Positions 16,399 through 25,445 of a stretch of 48,573 nucleotides of DNA are shown in pieces; position 1 is the first letter of the stretch; the number at the start of each line of letters is the position of its first letter. Below the pieces are notes generated by a model that had not been told where the DNA came from, searched no databases, and saw only the letters and a program-made list of their open reading frames with translations. The stretch is from Bacteroidota bacterium (GTDB lineage: Bacteria; Bacteroidota; Bacteroidia; Sphingobacteriales; Sphingobacteriaceae): the NCBI GenBank assembly GCA_013286235.1, contig JABDGE010000022.1, positions 1,008 through 49,580 on the forward strand, in the 5' to 3' direction. The position numbers were made by a program, and so were the translations under genes.

Positions 16399-18435
16399 TT
16401 AGAATAGTTGATGGGTGCCGAAATACGCGTTAACAATGTCAATTACCAGCTGGCCGATTTCCTTTGCTTTTACCGGCCCGATGCCGGGGAGGGCTGCCAG
16501 CTGCTCCAGGCTGCGTGGGGTTTTTTCGGCGACGCGACGGATCGTTTTGTCGGCCATAATGATGTGCAGCGGCAACGATTTTTGGGCGCTGTAATCGCGG
16601 CGCCATTGTAACAATTGTTCGTGAAGGGCAGGATGGTTAAGCGGTGCCTGATCTTTTTCATTGCTCTTTTTACTTTTGTAGGGTTTGGCAAGTCCAAAGC
16701 GGGCCGAAGTTAATATTTGTCGGGATGGGATGTCTTGAGTTAATGCTTTAAAAATTTCTGCTTTAACAATGAGCAGATGAATGATCTCCTCCAGGAGTTC
16801 ATTTATCCGAATGCCATTCCCGGTCATTTGTGGCATGTCGCCTGCCACCGCAGCGAATTGGCTCGACCATTCGTTAACTTGTTTTCCGAAATAATCGGCA
16901 GCAGTCAGGATACGCGCAGCAGGGATACCTGGTGCTTTAAATTCATTGTCCAAAAACTTTTTTGCTGGCCGGGTAACATTTTTATAGAGGGAGTTGACCA
17001 GGTCGTCTTTGAATAATAGGGAGGGGTTCTTCAAATTCAGCGATTCAATCACCTGGAGCCGGCTATTGATCGCGGTAAAATCAAAAAAGGATTTCAGCAT
17101 CCGTTGTTCGTCGTTAAGCTGAACCTGTTCAAGAAATTCTTTAAAATTTTCGGGCGTTTTTATGCCTGCCATAAATCGCAGCGCGACATGGTCCGCTTGT
17201 ATATTTTGCGGCAGCACAGGTTTCCGCAAAACGATGCCTTCCAGTGAGCGGCAACGGCTGAGCGCGACATAGGCTTGTCCCGGCTCAAAACATTCTGAAA
17301 CGTCGAGCATCGTTTCATCAAATGTCAGACCCTGGCTCTTATGAACCGTAATTGCCCAGGCCAGTTTGATGGGGTATTGGGTAAAACTACCGCTACTTGT
17401 TTCGTCCAACCTGTCCGTTTGGGTATCGAGGCTATACTTGACATTTTGCCAGGTTTGCGGTGCCAATAATAACTCGGAGCCATCATCGATAAAAGCAACC
17501 GTAATCCCATTGGCACTGAGTTGTGTGACATGTGCGGCACGCCCATTGTAATAAGCTTTTTTAGCGGAGTCATCATTTTTAATCATAATGACCCGTGCGC
17601 CTGCTTTAAGCCGGAGTGTTTCGCTTGTCGGTGCAGCTTCTGCCGGGTAGTCCCCGGTTATCGTGGCTATATAAACAAATTCCTCGCCAGGCAATGCCGC
17701 TAGGTTTTGCTCGTTAATTTCGTTGACGTACTTGTGATGCGTGGTGATGGTAATGTACCGCTCATTCAATTCCGGCAAAATACGGGCATACCGCTGATTG
17801 AGCATTTCGAGCATATTTCCCGTCAAAGTACCTAAACGTGTAGCATTAAGGATATTAACGAAAACATGCTCCTTTTGCCGGTGAACCGTCGTTAATTCGA
17901 CAGCCACAAATCCGGCTTTCTTCAAGCCGGTGCTGTCAAAAAAGTAAGGGCTCGGATAATAGCGGCTGAGCAAAGACCAATTGTCTTTTACCGGGGGTAA
18001 TTGCAACGGGTCGCCGATCAACAATAATTGTATGCCACCAAAGGGGGCATCGGTCAAATTGATTTTTCGTAAGGTGACATCCAGGCAATCGAGTAAATCC
18101 ACCCGGACCATACTGATTTCGTCAATGATGATCAATTCGAGCGAACGAATGAGTCGTAACTTATCAGGATTGTATCGATATAAAGTTTGATCTCCGGCCA
18201 AATCTTCCTTTTGCGGAATGATAGGGCCGGTGGGTAACTGGAAAAACGAATTAATCGTCACGCCACCGGCATTTATTGCCGCCACTGCGGTAAAAGCGAC
18301 CACCACGTGGTTTTTCTTTGTTTCCGACTTGATTCGGTGCAGCAAAGTCGTTTTGCCCGTACCGGCCTTACCAGTAAGAAAAATATTTGTAGTGGTAACG
18401 TTAACGAGTGATACGACGAGGTCCTGAATCTCCAT
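16399..18435 (-). CDS. Pif1/RecD2-like helicase with C-terminal HRDC domain
   Basis: A 678-aa superfamily-1 DNA helicase. Walker A is TGKAGTGKTT (21-30), Walker B is LIIIDEISMV near residue 100, then LLLIGDPLQLPPVK, AWAITVHKSQGLTFDE (motif V region) and YVALSRCR (motif VI). Residues about 590-675 form an HRDC domain (LAALPGIGPVKAKEIG). Pif1-HRDC proteins are widespread in Bacteroidota, so the gene alone is not unusual; its position beside XRE, Cas4 and Argonaute is. The gap to the XRE gene is 69 bases and carries that gene's promoter, so the helicase may be a separate unit with read-through. It could unwind targets for Argonaute or Cas4. Confidence 0.9.
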   Translation of the reverse strand: MEIQDLVVSLVNVTTTNIFLTGKAGTGKTTLLHRIKSETKKNHVVVAFTAVAAINAGGVTINSFFQLPTGPIIPQKEDLAGDQTLYRYNPDKLRLIRSLELIIIDEISMVRVDLLDCLDVTLRKINLTDAPFGGIQLLLIGDPLQLPPVKDNWSLLSRYYPSPYFFDSTGLKKAGFVAVELTTVHRQKEHVFVNILNATRLGTLTGNMLEMLNQRYARILPELNERYITITTHHKYVNEINEQNLAALPGEEFVYIATITGDYPAEAAPTSETLRLKAGARVIMIKNDDSAKKAYYNGRAAHVTQLSANGITVAFIDDGSELLLAPQTWQNVKYSLDTQTDRLDETSSGSFTQYPIKLAWAITVHKSQGLTFDETMLDVSECFEPGQAYVALSRCRSLEGIVLRKPVLPQNIQADHVALRFMAGIKTPENFKEFLEQVQLNDEQRMLKSFFDFTAINSRLQVIESLNLKNPSLLFKDDLVNSLYKNVTRPAKKFLDNEFKAPGIPAARILTAADYFGKQVNEWSSQFAAVAGDMPQMTGNGIRINELLEEIIHLLIVKAEIFKALTQDIPSRQILTSARFGLAKPYKSKKSNEKDQAPLNHPALHEQLLQWRRDYSAQKSLPLHIIMADKTIRRVAEKTPRSLEQLAALPGIGPVKAKEIGQLVIDIVNAYFGTHQLF

Positions 18436-18593
18436 TATACTTTCAAAATTAAGGAATTAATATGTCTGGGCATGTTTATATCATAATACACTAAGGCAAA
18501 TTTCATATCTTTAAAAAAATAATAAAAAACCATCGGTGAATTAATATATTCGTAAAAAACACTGCACGATCTAATCCTTATTTAAACATTGCC
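18436..18593. promoter_or_regulatory. Divergent promoter region, helicase / RT genes
   Basis: A 158-base AT-rich spacer between divergent genes. On the minus strand TAATTTTG (18444-18451) matches the -7 consensus and ends 8 bases before the helicase ATG. On the plus strand TATCTTTA (18506-18513) is a near match, leaving about 80 bases of leader before the RT start. No GTTGA-TCAAC palindrome like the XRE site is seen here. Confidence 0.4.
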
Positions 18594-21500
18594 ATGGCCT
18601 TTTCATTCCACGACGTTAAAGAAGCTTACCAAAAACTTAGGACTTATATCTATTACGATAATACCGATATTTTACTAAGGCGAAAACTTGTGGAATTCGA
18701 GACGAACCGCAGTAAGGATGTCTTAGGTTCGTTATTCGGCAATAATCAGACGCCTTATCGCCGTGAAGAGACTGATATTTTTAAGGGGGGTAAAAATTTT
18801 ACGTTGGATGAAAAGTTGGAGCAATTCGCTAATGCGCTTAACGATAATCACAAAGCGCCCGAATTTTTTGACCATTTTTTAGGCGAAGTCGATGTTTCAT
18901 TATACCCTAAAGCATTCAAAGATAAAGCTGACGAAAATATTATTACAAACCAACGTATCAAGAACAAATATGAACTGACGCGTTTGACGGCCTTTATTGA
19001 TGCACCAATCGAATTACATTTAATTTCGGTATTATGGATATTGAACTACGGCAGTAAAATTGACAAGAAATTGTCCAACAGCTGCTATGGGAACCGCTTG
19101 CTACTTGCACCGGAAAAAGCAGAAGTGATTAAAGGGTCAAGTCTATTCCGGCCCTATTTCGGGCAGTATCAAAAGTGGCGGGACGAAACGGTTACCACTG
19201 CGCAAACGGTTTTAAAAAAAGAGAAAAACGCTTTGGTCATTAATTTGGATATCCGAGATTATTTTCATTCTGTGCGGATTCCCAAAGCGCATATCATTAG
19301 ACGTGAAAAGCCAAGATATGCCCCGTTGATACCCGAATATAACCTGCTCACTGTATTTTATAAAATTCATGAATATTATACCCGGCTCATCTGTAAAAGT
19401 TATCATGTACCTTACGATTTTGCCGACAAAATAGACCTAACTAACGAAGTTATTTTGCCAATCGGTTTGCTATCTTCTTATGTCTTAGCCAATGATTTCC
19501 TGAGTGAATTCGATAAAGAGATTGAAAGGCAAATTAAGCCCGCATATTACGGCCGCTATGTTGATGATATCATGATGGTTATATCTGAACCTGATTTTAA
19601 TCCTAAAAATGCCGATGAGTTCGATGCAGATGAAAAAGAATTCAATAAATACAAAGCCAGGGTTAAACACAGGAAATCCAAGGAAGAGCAAATCACTGCG
19701 AAATTCTCCGAACTTAATCTTTTAGAAAAATATTTTTTTAAAAATTTACGAAGTGTTTTCAGTATTTATGATACGCCAGTTTTTTTGAGCCCGGAGAAGG
19801 AAAATGGGTCTGAAAACAGAGTATTGAAAATCAATAGCCATCAATATCTCTACTGCCAAAGTGATAAAACCTTCGCATATTTTTTTGACCACGAAGAATC
19901 TGATTTGGTAATAGACAAGTTGAAGAAACAGCTGAACGAACGGACCAGCGAGTTCAGGGACTTTCCGGAAGAAGATGAGAACGAAGAAACCTTTGAAGAA
20001 AGCGCATATCATTTGAACTATGATAATGCGGATGCGAAGATCAGAACCTTAAAAGATTATAAAGAAGATCGTTTTGGGCTGACCGTGTTCCTGACCAATA
20101 ATATTTTCAGCGCACTTCGGCATGATCCGCCAATGGGCGCAGATGAAATCAATGAGGTGCTAAAGTTTTTCAAAGGTTTGAATTGTCTTGAATTTTACCG
20201 TTTATGGGAAAAGATATTTACCTTTTTCCTGGTGAATAAATATGCTGACGGTTACGTTCGGTTTTATTTGCATTGCATTGAGGAGCTCAAAAAAATTGAC
20301 AATAATATTCCCGGTACAAAAGTCACCGCTAGTGAACTACTGAAAACCATGTTCGACTATCTGGATTGTGCGCACGAGCTGACTCTGGCACTTAATCCCG
20401 GGTTTATAGAAAGCACCCAAAATGCCTCTCGGCATTTCGAGTTTCGCATGGCCGAAATTCAAGCCAATCCGCTCTTTTATTTTGATCACACTTTTGAGCC
20501 GACCAAGCCGGAATCCTTTTGGGTGGTAAGGTTCAGAGAGGCAAATATGATCAGGCAGCACTATGTGGTACACCCGTTGCTCAGCTATACTAAAATTGCA
20601 CGAACAAGTGCGTTCGATTTGACCAGTTTGAAACTGGATCTGGCCAATTATGAACTCGATGAGGAGCTGTTAGAAAATTCTCCCCGCCCAGCTAAATTTT
20701 ATGAATGTTGTATAGCAAAGGCATTTGAAAATTTAAAGAAATTCGACAAGTCTTCTTGTTCTTTATCTGAGGGGCGGTTAATAAACAATTTGTTTAACAT
20801 TGTGCAAAGTACAAAGAAAAATAAACGTAGGTATGCAGAGGAAGATGACGCGCCGGATCGTCCTAAATTTTATTTGGACGATGCGTATGAATTATTTAAA
20901 AAGATAAATTCGAATCATTTCCCTCCGTATATTTTTGAATCGCAGGATTTTAAGGACCAGTTTTTTACCATTTATGCTGATGGCCTGACTTATGATAAAA
21001 CCGATAGTGTTTGTGTTCAGGAAATACTGGTCAACACAAAAGAAAAACTACCAAAACCAAAAATTGCTTTTGCCAACACGATGGTGGATGAAAAAAGCAT
21101 TATCGCAAGTATTTGCGGCGACCCGGTGTTATCACGGGGACGTTATCAGCGATTATCAAAGATATTAAGAACCGCTCGGAAGGAAAGTACCGACATTCTT
21201 CTATTTCCAGAGTTTTTCGTGCCTGTTAACCTATTGTCGAGTATCACGAGATATGCGGAAAAAAACCAGGTTCTGACAGCACTGGGGTTAGAACATTTGC
21301 TTATAAATGGCGTCGCTTTTAACTTTATTATCACCATTCTACCGGTGGAAGTAAATAAAGTAAAAGATGCTGTTGTCGTATTCCGATTAAAAAATCATTA
21401 TGCTCCAAGCGAGGAATTGTTAGTGACAGGCAATCATGCCGTGGTTCCAAAGCCCATAAAATATCGTTATGATATATTCAACTGGCGTAATATCTACTTT

Positions 21501-21908
21501 TCAACCTATTACTGTTTTGAGCTGGCGAATTCCCTACACCGCAGTTTAATGAAAGGCAAAATTGATCTGCTGATCGGTGTGGAATGGAACAAGGATACCA
21601 ATTATTATGCAAACATTGTGGAGGCTTCCACGCGTGATCTTCACCTATATATGGCGCAGGTCAATACCAGTCAATATGGCGATACGCGCTTAACAGCTCC
21701 CGTTGCCAGTGCAAAAAAAGATATTTTAAGGCTCAAAGGCGGAACTAATGATGCCATCCTGGTGACCGAACTAGATATTGAAAAACTCAGGACATTTCAG
21801 CGGCAAACCTATGACTTAACCCATAACGATGCGGAATTCAAGCCATTGCCGCCGGATTTCCCCGTAAAAGATGTGATCAACCGAATTAAAAACAAAAGCG
21901 TAATATGA
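18594..21908 (+). CDS. Defence-type reverse transcriptase fused to nitrilase domain
   Basis: An 1104-aa protein. The reverse transcriptase core spans about 120-400: motif A INLDIRDYF (Asp219, Asp222), motif B LPIGLLSSYVLANDF (288-302) and the catalytic YVDD box at 322-325. The middle part (400-815) is helical. The C-terminus from about 820 is a nitrilase/CN-hydrolase domain with its triad: Glu873 in LLFPEFF, Lys933 in FRLKNHYAP, Cys974 in TYYCFE. This RT-nitrilase architecture is known for UG1/DRT type 1 antiphage proteins. Both active sites look intact. The next gene, a membrane protein, overlaps its stop by four bases. It is divergent from the Argonaute arm, so the two may be one composite island. 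Confidence 0.85.
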   Translation: MAFSFHDVKEAYQKLRTYIYYDNTDILLRRKLVEFETNRSKDVLGSLFGNNQTPYRREETDIFKGGKNFTLDEKLEQFANALNDNHKAPEFFDHFLGEVDVSLYPKAFKDKADENIITNQRIKNKYELTRLTAFIDAPIELHLISVLWILNYGSKIDKKLSNSCYGNRLLLAPEKAEVIKGSSLFRPYFGQYQKWRDETVTTAQTVLKKEKNALVINLDIRDYFHSVRIPKAHIIRREKPRYAPLIPEYNLLTVFYKIHEYYTRLICKSYHVPYDFADKIDLTNEVILPIGLLSSYVLANDFLSEFDKEIERQIKPAYYGRYVDDIMMVISEPDFNPKNADEFDADEKEFNKYKARVKHRKSKEEQITAKFSELNLLEKYFFKNLRSVFSIYDTPVFLSPEKENGSENRVLKINSHQYLYCQSDKTFAYFFDHEESDLVIDKLKKQLNERTSEFRDFPEEDENEETFEESAYHLNYDNADAKIRTLKDYKEDRFGLTVFLTNNIFSALRHDPPMGADEINEVLKFFKGLNCLEFYRLWEKIFTFFLVNKYADGYVRFYLHCIEELKKIDNNIPGTKVTASELLKTMFDYLDCAHELTLALNPGFIESTQNASRHFEFRMAEIQANPLFYFDHTFEPTKPESFWVVRFREANMIRQHYVVHPLLSYTKIARTSAFDLTSLKLDLANYELDEELLENSPRPAKFYECCIAKAFENLKKFDKSSCSLSEGRLINNLFNIVQSTKKNKRRYAEEDDAPDRPKFYLDDAYELFKKINSNHFPPYIFESQDFKDQFFTIYADGLTYDKTDSVCVQEILVNTKEKLPKPKIAFANTMVDEKSIIASICGDPVLSRGRYQRLSKILRTARKESTDILLFPEFFVPVNLLSSITRYAEKNQVLTALGLEHLLINGVAFNFIITILPVEVNKVKDAVVVFRLKNHYAPSEELLVTGNHAVVPKPIKYRYDIFNWRNIYFSTYYCFELANSLHRSLMKGKIDLLIGVEWNKDTNYYANIVEASTRDLHLYMAQVNTSQYGDTRLTAPVASAKKDILRLKGGTNDAILVTELDIEKLRTFQRQTYDLTHNDAEFKPLPPDFPVKDVINRIKNKSVI

Positions 21909-22588
21909 AATTCAGATTTGAGGATTTTTTAAAAAACATACTGCCTGGTATGGTCGTTTTTATGGGCATTGTATTTCTATATGTTGGCTATCCATTCGAC
22001 TTTGCCAGTATTGAGCAAAAAATACCAACAAATGCCAAGGAACTTTCGGAAATCATTCTGTTATTGTTCCTGGTCATTAGTTACTTACTAGGATATTTCA
22101 ATGATGCGTTTGGCAGTTGGGGCGAACATTATGTAATATATCGGATTTGGGGTACACCATCCTATAAATTACTTAACGGTAAAGGAAAACGTATCAAAAT
22201 GGTGCAGACAAGACAGGTAATTGAATATTTATTGCAAAAAGAAGGCGTTGCCGTTGCACAGCTTGATGCTGCCTATAACGCATGTGTAGCAGCTTTAGAC
22301 AAAGGCAGGGCCGCTGAATTTTTTAAACTTGCCAATGAGTTGAAAGATGAAAATGATAAATCATCTATTTTGAGCAAAATAGATGATTTCTATTATAGCT
22401 ATATCTTTTCAAGAAATTTATTTTTCAGTTCCATCTTCTGTTTCATTTCAGTCACCATTGCTTGCCGTCACGATTTGAATTGGATATTCGAAGCCGTCTT
22501 TTTACTGATTATTGTCGTATTAGGTTTTCGGCGACGAGATCAGTCATTGTATTATTCACGAAGCATATTGTTAGGCTGCAGGTTCTAA
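21905..22588 (+). CDS. Membrane partner of the RT-nitrilase
   Basis: A 227-aa protein with about four transmembrane segments: two near the N-terminus (residues 11-29, 47-66) and two near the C-terminus (about 170-188, 194-208). A charged cytoplasmic part lies between them. The start ATG overlaps the RT stop codon (ATGA), so translation is coupled. A small membrane partner fits an abortive-type effector that disrupts the envelope when the RT-nitrilase is triggered; this role is inferred. The family is not recognised; SLATT-type is possible but not shown. Confidence 0.75.
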   Translation: MKFRFEDFLKNILPGMVVFMGIVFLYVGYPFDFASIEQKIPTNAKELSEIILLLFLVISYLLGYFNDAFGSWGEHYVIYRIWGTPSYKLLNGKGKRIKMVQTRQVIEYLLQKEGVAVAQLDAAYNACVAALDKGRAAEFFKLANELKDENDKSSILSKIDDFYYSYIFSRNLFFSSIFCFISVTIACRHDLNWIFEAVFLLIIVVLGFRRRDQSLYYSRSILLGCRF

Positions 22589-22904
22589 GATAAGTAGTTC
22601 CATTTACCAATACGAGGTTGCCAAGTACCTCATCATTAGTCATGATCTTTACTATATAGTGGTGTAGAAGAGAATGAGTTAAAATATATCGACTTAATTC
22701 TACAAATTTGATTGTGCGGGCACTATAGTAACTGCATTAATTTGCGAATAAACGATAACTGAACATTATCACCTACAAAAACTACGTAATTTGCTACCGA
22801 GTCCTTTCTGAAAAAGGATGTTTTACAACTCGCACATTCGTGTCAAAAGCTATATGCTTCGCCATTAAATTCAATTAGAATGTAATGTAATATCCGCTTC
22901 TTTT

Positions 22905-22922
22905 TCCTGCCTGAAAAAAAAT
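22905..22922 (+). repeat. 18-mer direct repeat, copy 2
   Basis: TCCTGCCTGAAAAAAAAT, one mismatch from the copies at 7653 and 25189 and in the same orientation. It lies about 320 bases past the end of the RT/membrane unit. Confidence 0.5.
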
Positions 22923-23052
22923 GCTGATGCAAAGAGCGCACTCTTACCCCATTCAGATCACCGATTCAACACCTCACCAGACTTAATTATCTCGTTGAAA
23001 TTCCTTAAATCTTCAATAAAACGGTTCGAACGGCGTACCATAGCGTTCACTT

Positions 23053-23087
23053 AAGGAAACAACCAAGAGTGGTTGTTTCCTTTTTTT
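23053..23087 (+). terminator. Strong 13-bp hairpin terminator
   Basis: AAGGAAACAACCA (23053-23065) pairs perfectly with TGGTTGTTTCCTT (23070-23082) around a 4-base loop, followed by a run of seven T. The reverse strand also has an A/T-rich flank, so it may work in both directions. Confidence 0.75.
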
Positions 23088-23310
23088 ATACCCATAAAAT
23101 CTCATAAGCAAACTGTTAGCATGCACCGAAAAGTGGTTCGAATATTGCTTTTTAACTTTTATACCGATCCTAAATCTGGTCTGTTTTTGTGAGTAGCCAA
23201 TTGTTTAAGCACCATTTTTACGGTTCGGTTTCCACTTAAGGGTCTGTGAGGTCTGTTTGCATACCTTCCGGAGGTCCTTTAATTCTTGTCAGTTCCTTCC
23301 GCAAACTGTT

Positions 23311-24108
23311 TCAGGCATTCGTTGTAGGCCCCGTTTTCTGAGTGATCAGTTCCGTAGGCGCCAGCCCAAACTGTTTTTTGAAGGCATGAGAAAAATGCGG
23401 GAGCGTTTCAAAACCTAGGTCCAGGTAGATCTTGGCAGGTTTTTGATCCTTTTTATCGATTAGGAAGTAAGCTTCCTGCAATCGCCTTTGAACTAGCCAA
23501 TGGCTTGGCGTATCGTTAAATACCTGTTTGAAATCCCTTTTGAATGCGGAAAGACTCCGGCCTGTTAAGTACGCAAAGCGCTCCAGGCTCACATTAAACT
23601 GGTAGTTTCGGTTCATAAACTCTTCGATGTTTATTTTTTCCGGCGTGCGGTAATCAAAAAACAGGCCTGCCAGTTCTGGCTGTGCCTGCAATAAGACCAG
23701 CAGCAGTTCTTCGCGCTTAACATCTGCAAAAGCTTCGGCTATTTTTCCATGGTCATAGTGCGGCAGTAACGATTGGATGTAGGCCGGCAACAGCTTATTT
23801 GCGGGAAGTAATAAAACGGTTTCGCCTGATCCGGATTTTGGAACTCCGGGATGATGTTTGGCCTGGAATTTTTTGAGAAATTGCTCATCAAAGAAAACAA
23901 ATACCTTTTCGAGTTCATCGTTGACCATTTCCTTCTTAAACCGGATTAGGCTGTCTTTGCGTGCCAGCCCGCTTTCACCCGACCGCAGCACATGACTGTT
24001 GCTGCCATCATACAGATACATTTCGCCTTTGATGATATAAGTAAATGTGTGTTCAGCAACGAACTGTTCGGCTGAGATCACCCCGATATGATAATTTGGT
24101 TTACTCAT
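23311..24108 (-). CDS. AraC-family transcriptional regulator
   Basis: A 265-aa regulator. The C-terminal third holds two helix-turn-helix units (FAYLTGRSLSAFKRDFKQVF and IYLDLGFETLPHFSHAFKK). The N-terminal part is a cupin-like sensor (YIIKGEMYLYDGSNSH). Its ATG overlaps the stop of the upstream SDR gene by four bases, so the two form an operon. It belongs to the same AraC subtype as the gene at 42329 (similar SLSAFKRDFQ segment). Confidence 0.85.
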   Translation of the reverse strand: MSKPNYHIGVISAEQFVAEHTFTYIIKGEMYLYDGSNSHVLRSGESGLARKDSLIRFKKEMVNDELEKVFVFFDEQFLKKFQAKHHPGVPKSGSGETVLLLPANKLLPAYIQSLLPHYDHGKIAEAFADVKREELLLVLLQAQPELAGLFFDYRTPEKINIEEFMNRNYQFNVSLERFAYLTGRSLSAFKRDFKQVFNDTPSHWLVQRRLQEAYFLIDKKDQKPAKIYLDLGFETLPHFSHAFKKQFGLAPTELITQKTGPTTNA

Positions 24109-25010
24109 TGAATTGTTGCCAGCAAGGTGCGGGTTTCTGCGACAACGCGGTCCTGAAATTTGGGATCACGAACCTGCTCGGATCCCAACATCGGCTGTCC
24201 TTTTTCGTCAAAATATACCCCTGTGCTGCCCGAATCATCTGTCAATACTTTGGTGATCACCTTTGCTGATTTTTCAGGCGTACTGCTGTAATGGGAAAAA
24301 GGAGGGAGTATTGACATCAGGTGGCCGAAGAGGAAACGGACAAAGGCATTGGTACTTTCACCGCCAAGACTGGTTCCGCGGGTGATGCCCGGCTCTATCG
24401 CATTGTAATATAATCGCCGGTCTTCGCGGGAGAGGGCGAACGCTGCTGCAAGGATACATTGTTTAGAAGTGGCGTAAGCATCTATGCCGGGCATTTTAGC
24501 ACCGCCTGCTTTCCACTCGCCGCGTGCGCTGGCCGCTACAGAAATAAACCGGCCGCCCTTCATCCCCATGACTTTGGCCGGCCTGCGTTCCGGGTCCTCA
24601 ATGGCGGAAGCGATAAAAACAACATTGGCCCCGTCCGGCAGATGTGGCGCAAGCGCCTCTGTCAGGGCGAACGCCCCGAGATGATTGGTCGCAAAGGTCA
24701 GATCCCAGCCCTGGGCGCTTTTGAGCGGTTTGGAGGGCATAATACCGGCATTGTTCAATAAGCCTGCAATAGGGAGACCCAGCGCGATGATTTCCTGTGC
24801 GGCGCTTTTGACACTTTTCATGTCCGAAATATCGCATATAACCGGAATGGCGTCATGCCCTGCGTTTTTCAGCTCTTTTTGTAGTTGGGCGAGTTTTTCC
24901 GGGTTACGGCCAACCAGGATCAGCGTACCGTATTTAGCCAGTTCCAGCGCCGTCGCATGGCCTATTCCAGAAGTCGGCCCGGTGATGATATAAGCTTTTT
25001 TATTTTTCAT
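24105..25010 (-). CDS. Short-chain dehydrogenase/reductase (SDR)
   Basis: A 301-aa SDR with cofactor loop TGPTSGIG near residues 10-17, LLNNAGIMPS, and the catalytic YATSK motif. The C-terminus is longer than in the minimal family, as in the retinol-dehydrogenase-like / WWOX-like group. It is first in a two-gene operon with the AraC regulator. The substrate is unknown. Confidence 0.85.
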   Translation of the reverse strand: MKNKKAYIITGPTSGIGHATALELAKYGTLILVGRNPEKLAQLQKELKNAGHDAIPVICDISDMKSVKSAAQEIIALGLPIAGLLNNAGIMPSKPLKSAQGWDLTFATNHLGAFALTEALAPHLPDGANVVFIASAIEDPERRPAKVMGMKGGRFISVAASARGEWKAGGAKMPGIDAYATSKQCILAAAFALSREDRRLYYNAIEPGITRGTSLGGESTNAFVRFLFGHLMSILPPFSHYSSTPEKSAKVITKVLTDDSGSTGVYFDEKGQPMLGSEQVRDPKFQDRVVAETRTLLATIQ

Positions 25011-25188
25011 GTGCTAAAAAATTTATAGGGCAAAGTTCGCTGTAAATTTTTGATCAAGGTTACCTGTAAAGTCCAAGTTTGGTTGCCTGTAAAGTCCAAT
25101 ATAAAAAAGCATGAACGGGCTTTTACTGATGTGCGGCCACCTGGGCCCGAACCAGAGACCAAAAGATATGCGTCTTTTATTTTCTTTA

Positions 25189-25206
25189 TCCTGGCTGAAA
25201 AAAAAT
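25189..25206 (+). repeat. 18-mer direct repeat, copy 3
   Basis: TCCTGGCTGAAAAAAAAT, identical to copy 1 at 7653 and in the same orientation. Copies 2 and 3 bracket the second AraC/SDR pair. Confidence 0.5.
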
Positions 25207-25375
25207 ATCATTACCCCCGACTGTACATTTTTTTACCTTCTTTGGGCTGTTTAAATGATGCAGGTCTGTTCAAATCATTGATAAATTGGGTCGAGAATTG
25301 TATCAGCGAGTTGAGCGCGTCATTGGGTGCAAGTATTTTTCCACTCAGATATTTTTCGCAGTTGATCTATAAATT

Positions 25376-25445
25376 GGTTCGAACAAAATCCAGTTGCGAT
25401 CACTCCCAAGTCGAAAGCCTTAAGTCGAAAGATTTGGGCTTTTTC
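25376..25445 (+). other. tRNA-3'-like string followed by terminator-like hairpin
   Basis: GGTTCGAAC followed by CCAGTTGCGATCAC recalls the fragment at 8619-8644 (GGTTCGA...CCAG...GATCAC). Behind it the hairpin arms CCCAA (25405-25409) and TTGGG (25434-25438) enclose two AAGTCGAAAG strings and end in a T-run, like the hairpin at 8657. The two loci look like related copies of one tRNA-tail-plus-terminator unit. Confidence 0.35.

Larger units (their letters stand above)
22589..23310. other. Spacer with repeat and terminator, no gene
   Basis: A 722-base gap between the RT unit and the convergent AraC gene. It contains copy 2 of the 18-mer (22905) and a strong hairpin (23053-23087). A GGTTCGAAC string at 23023-23031 recalls a tRNA T-arm, but the following bases do not pair, so a tRNA remnant is doubtful. 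No ORF of note is present. Confidence 0.5.

Noticed and set aside
11141..22588. CRISPR array for the Cas4-like protein
   Set aside because: No regularly spaced direct repeats were seen in the island; the gene belongs to the Argonaute operon.
23020..23040. GGTTCGAACGGCGTACCA as a third tRNA 3' end
   Set aside because: The bases after the T-loop do not give a T-stem partner, so the match is limited to GGTTCGAAC and may be chance.
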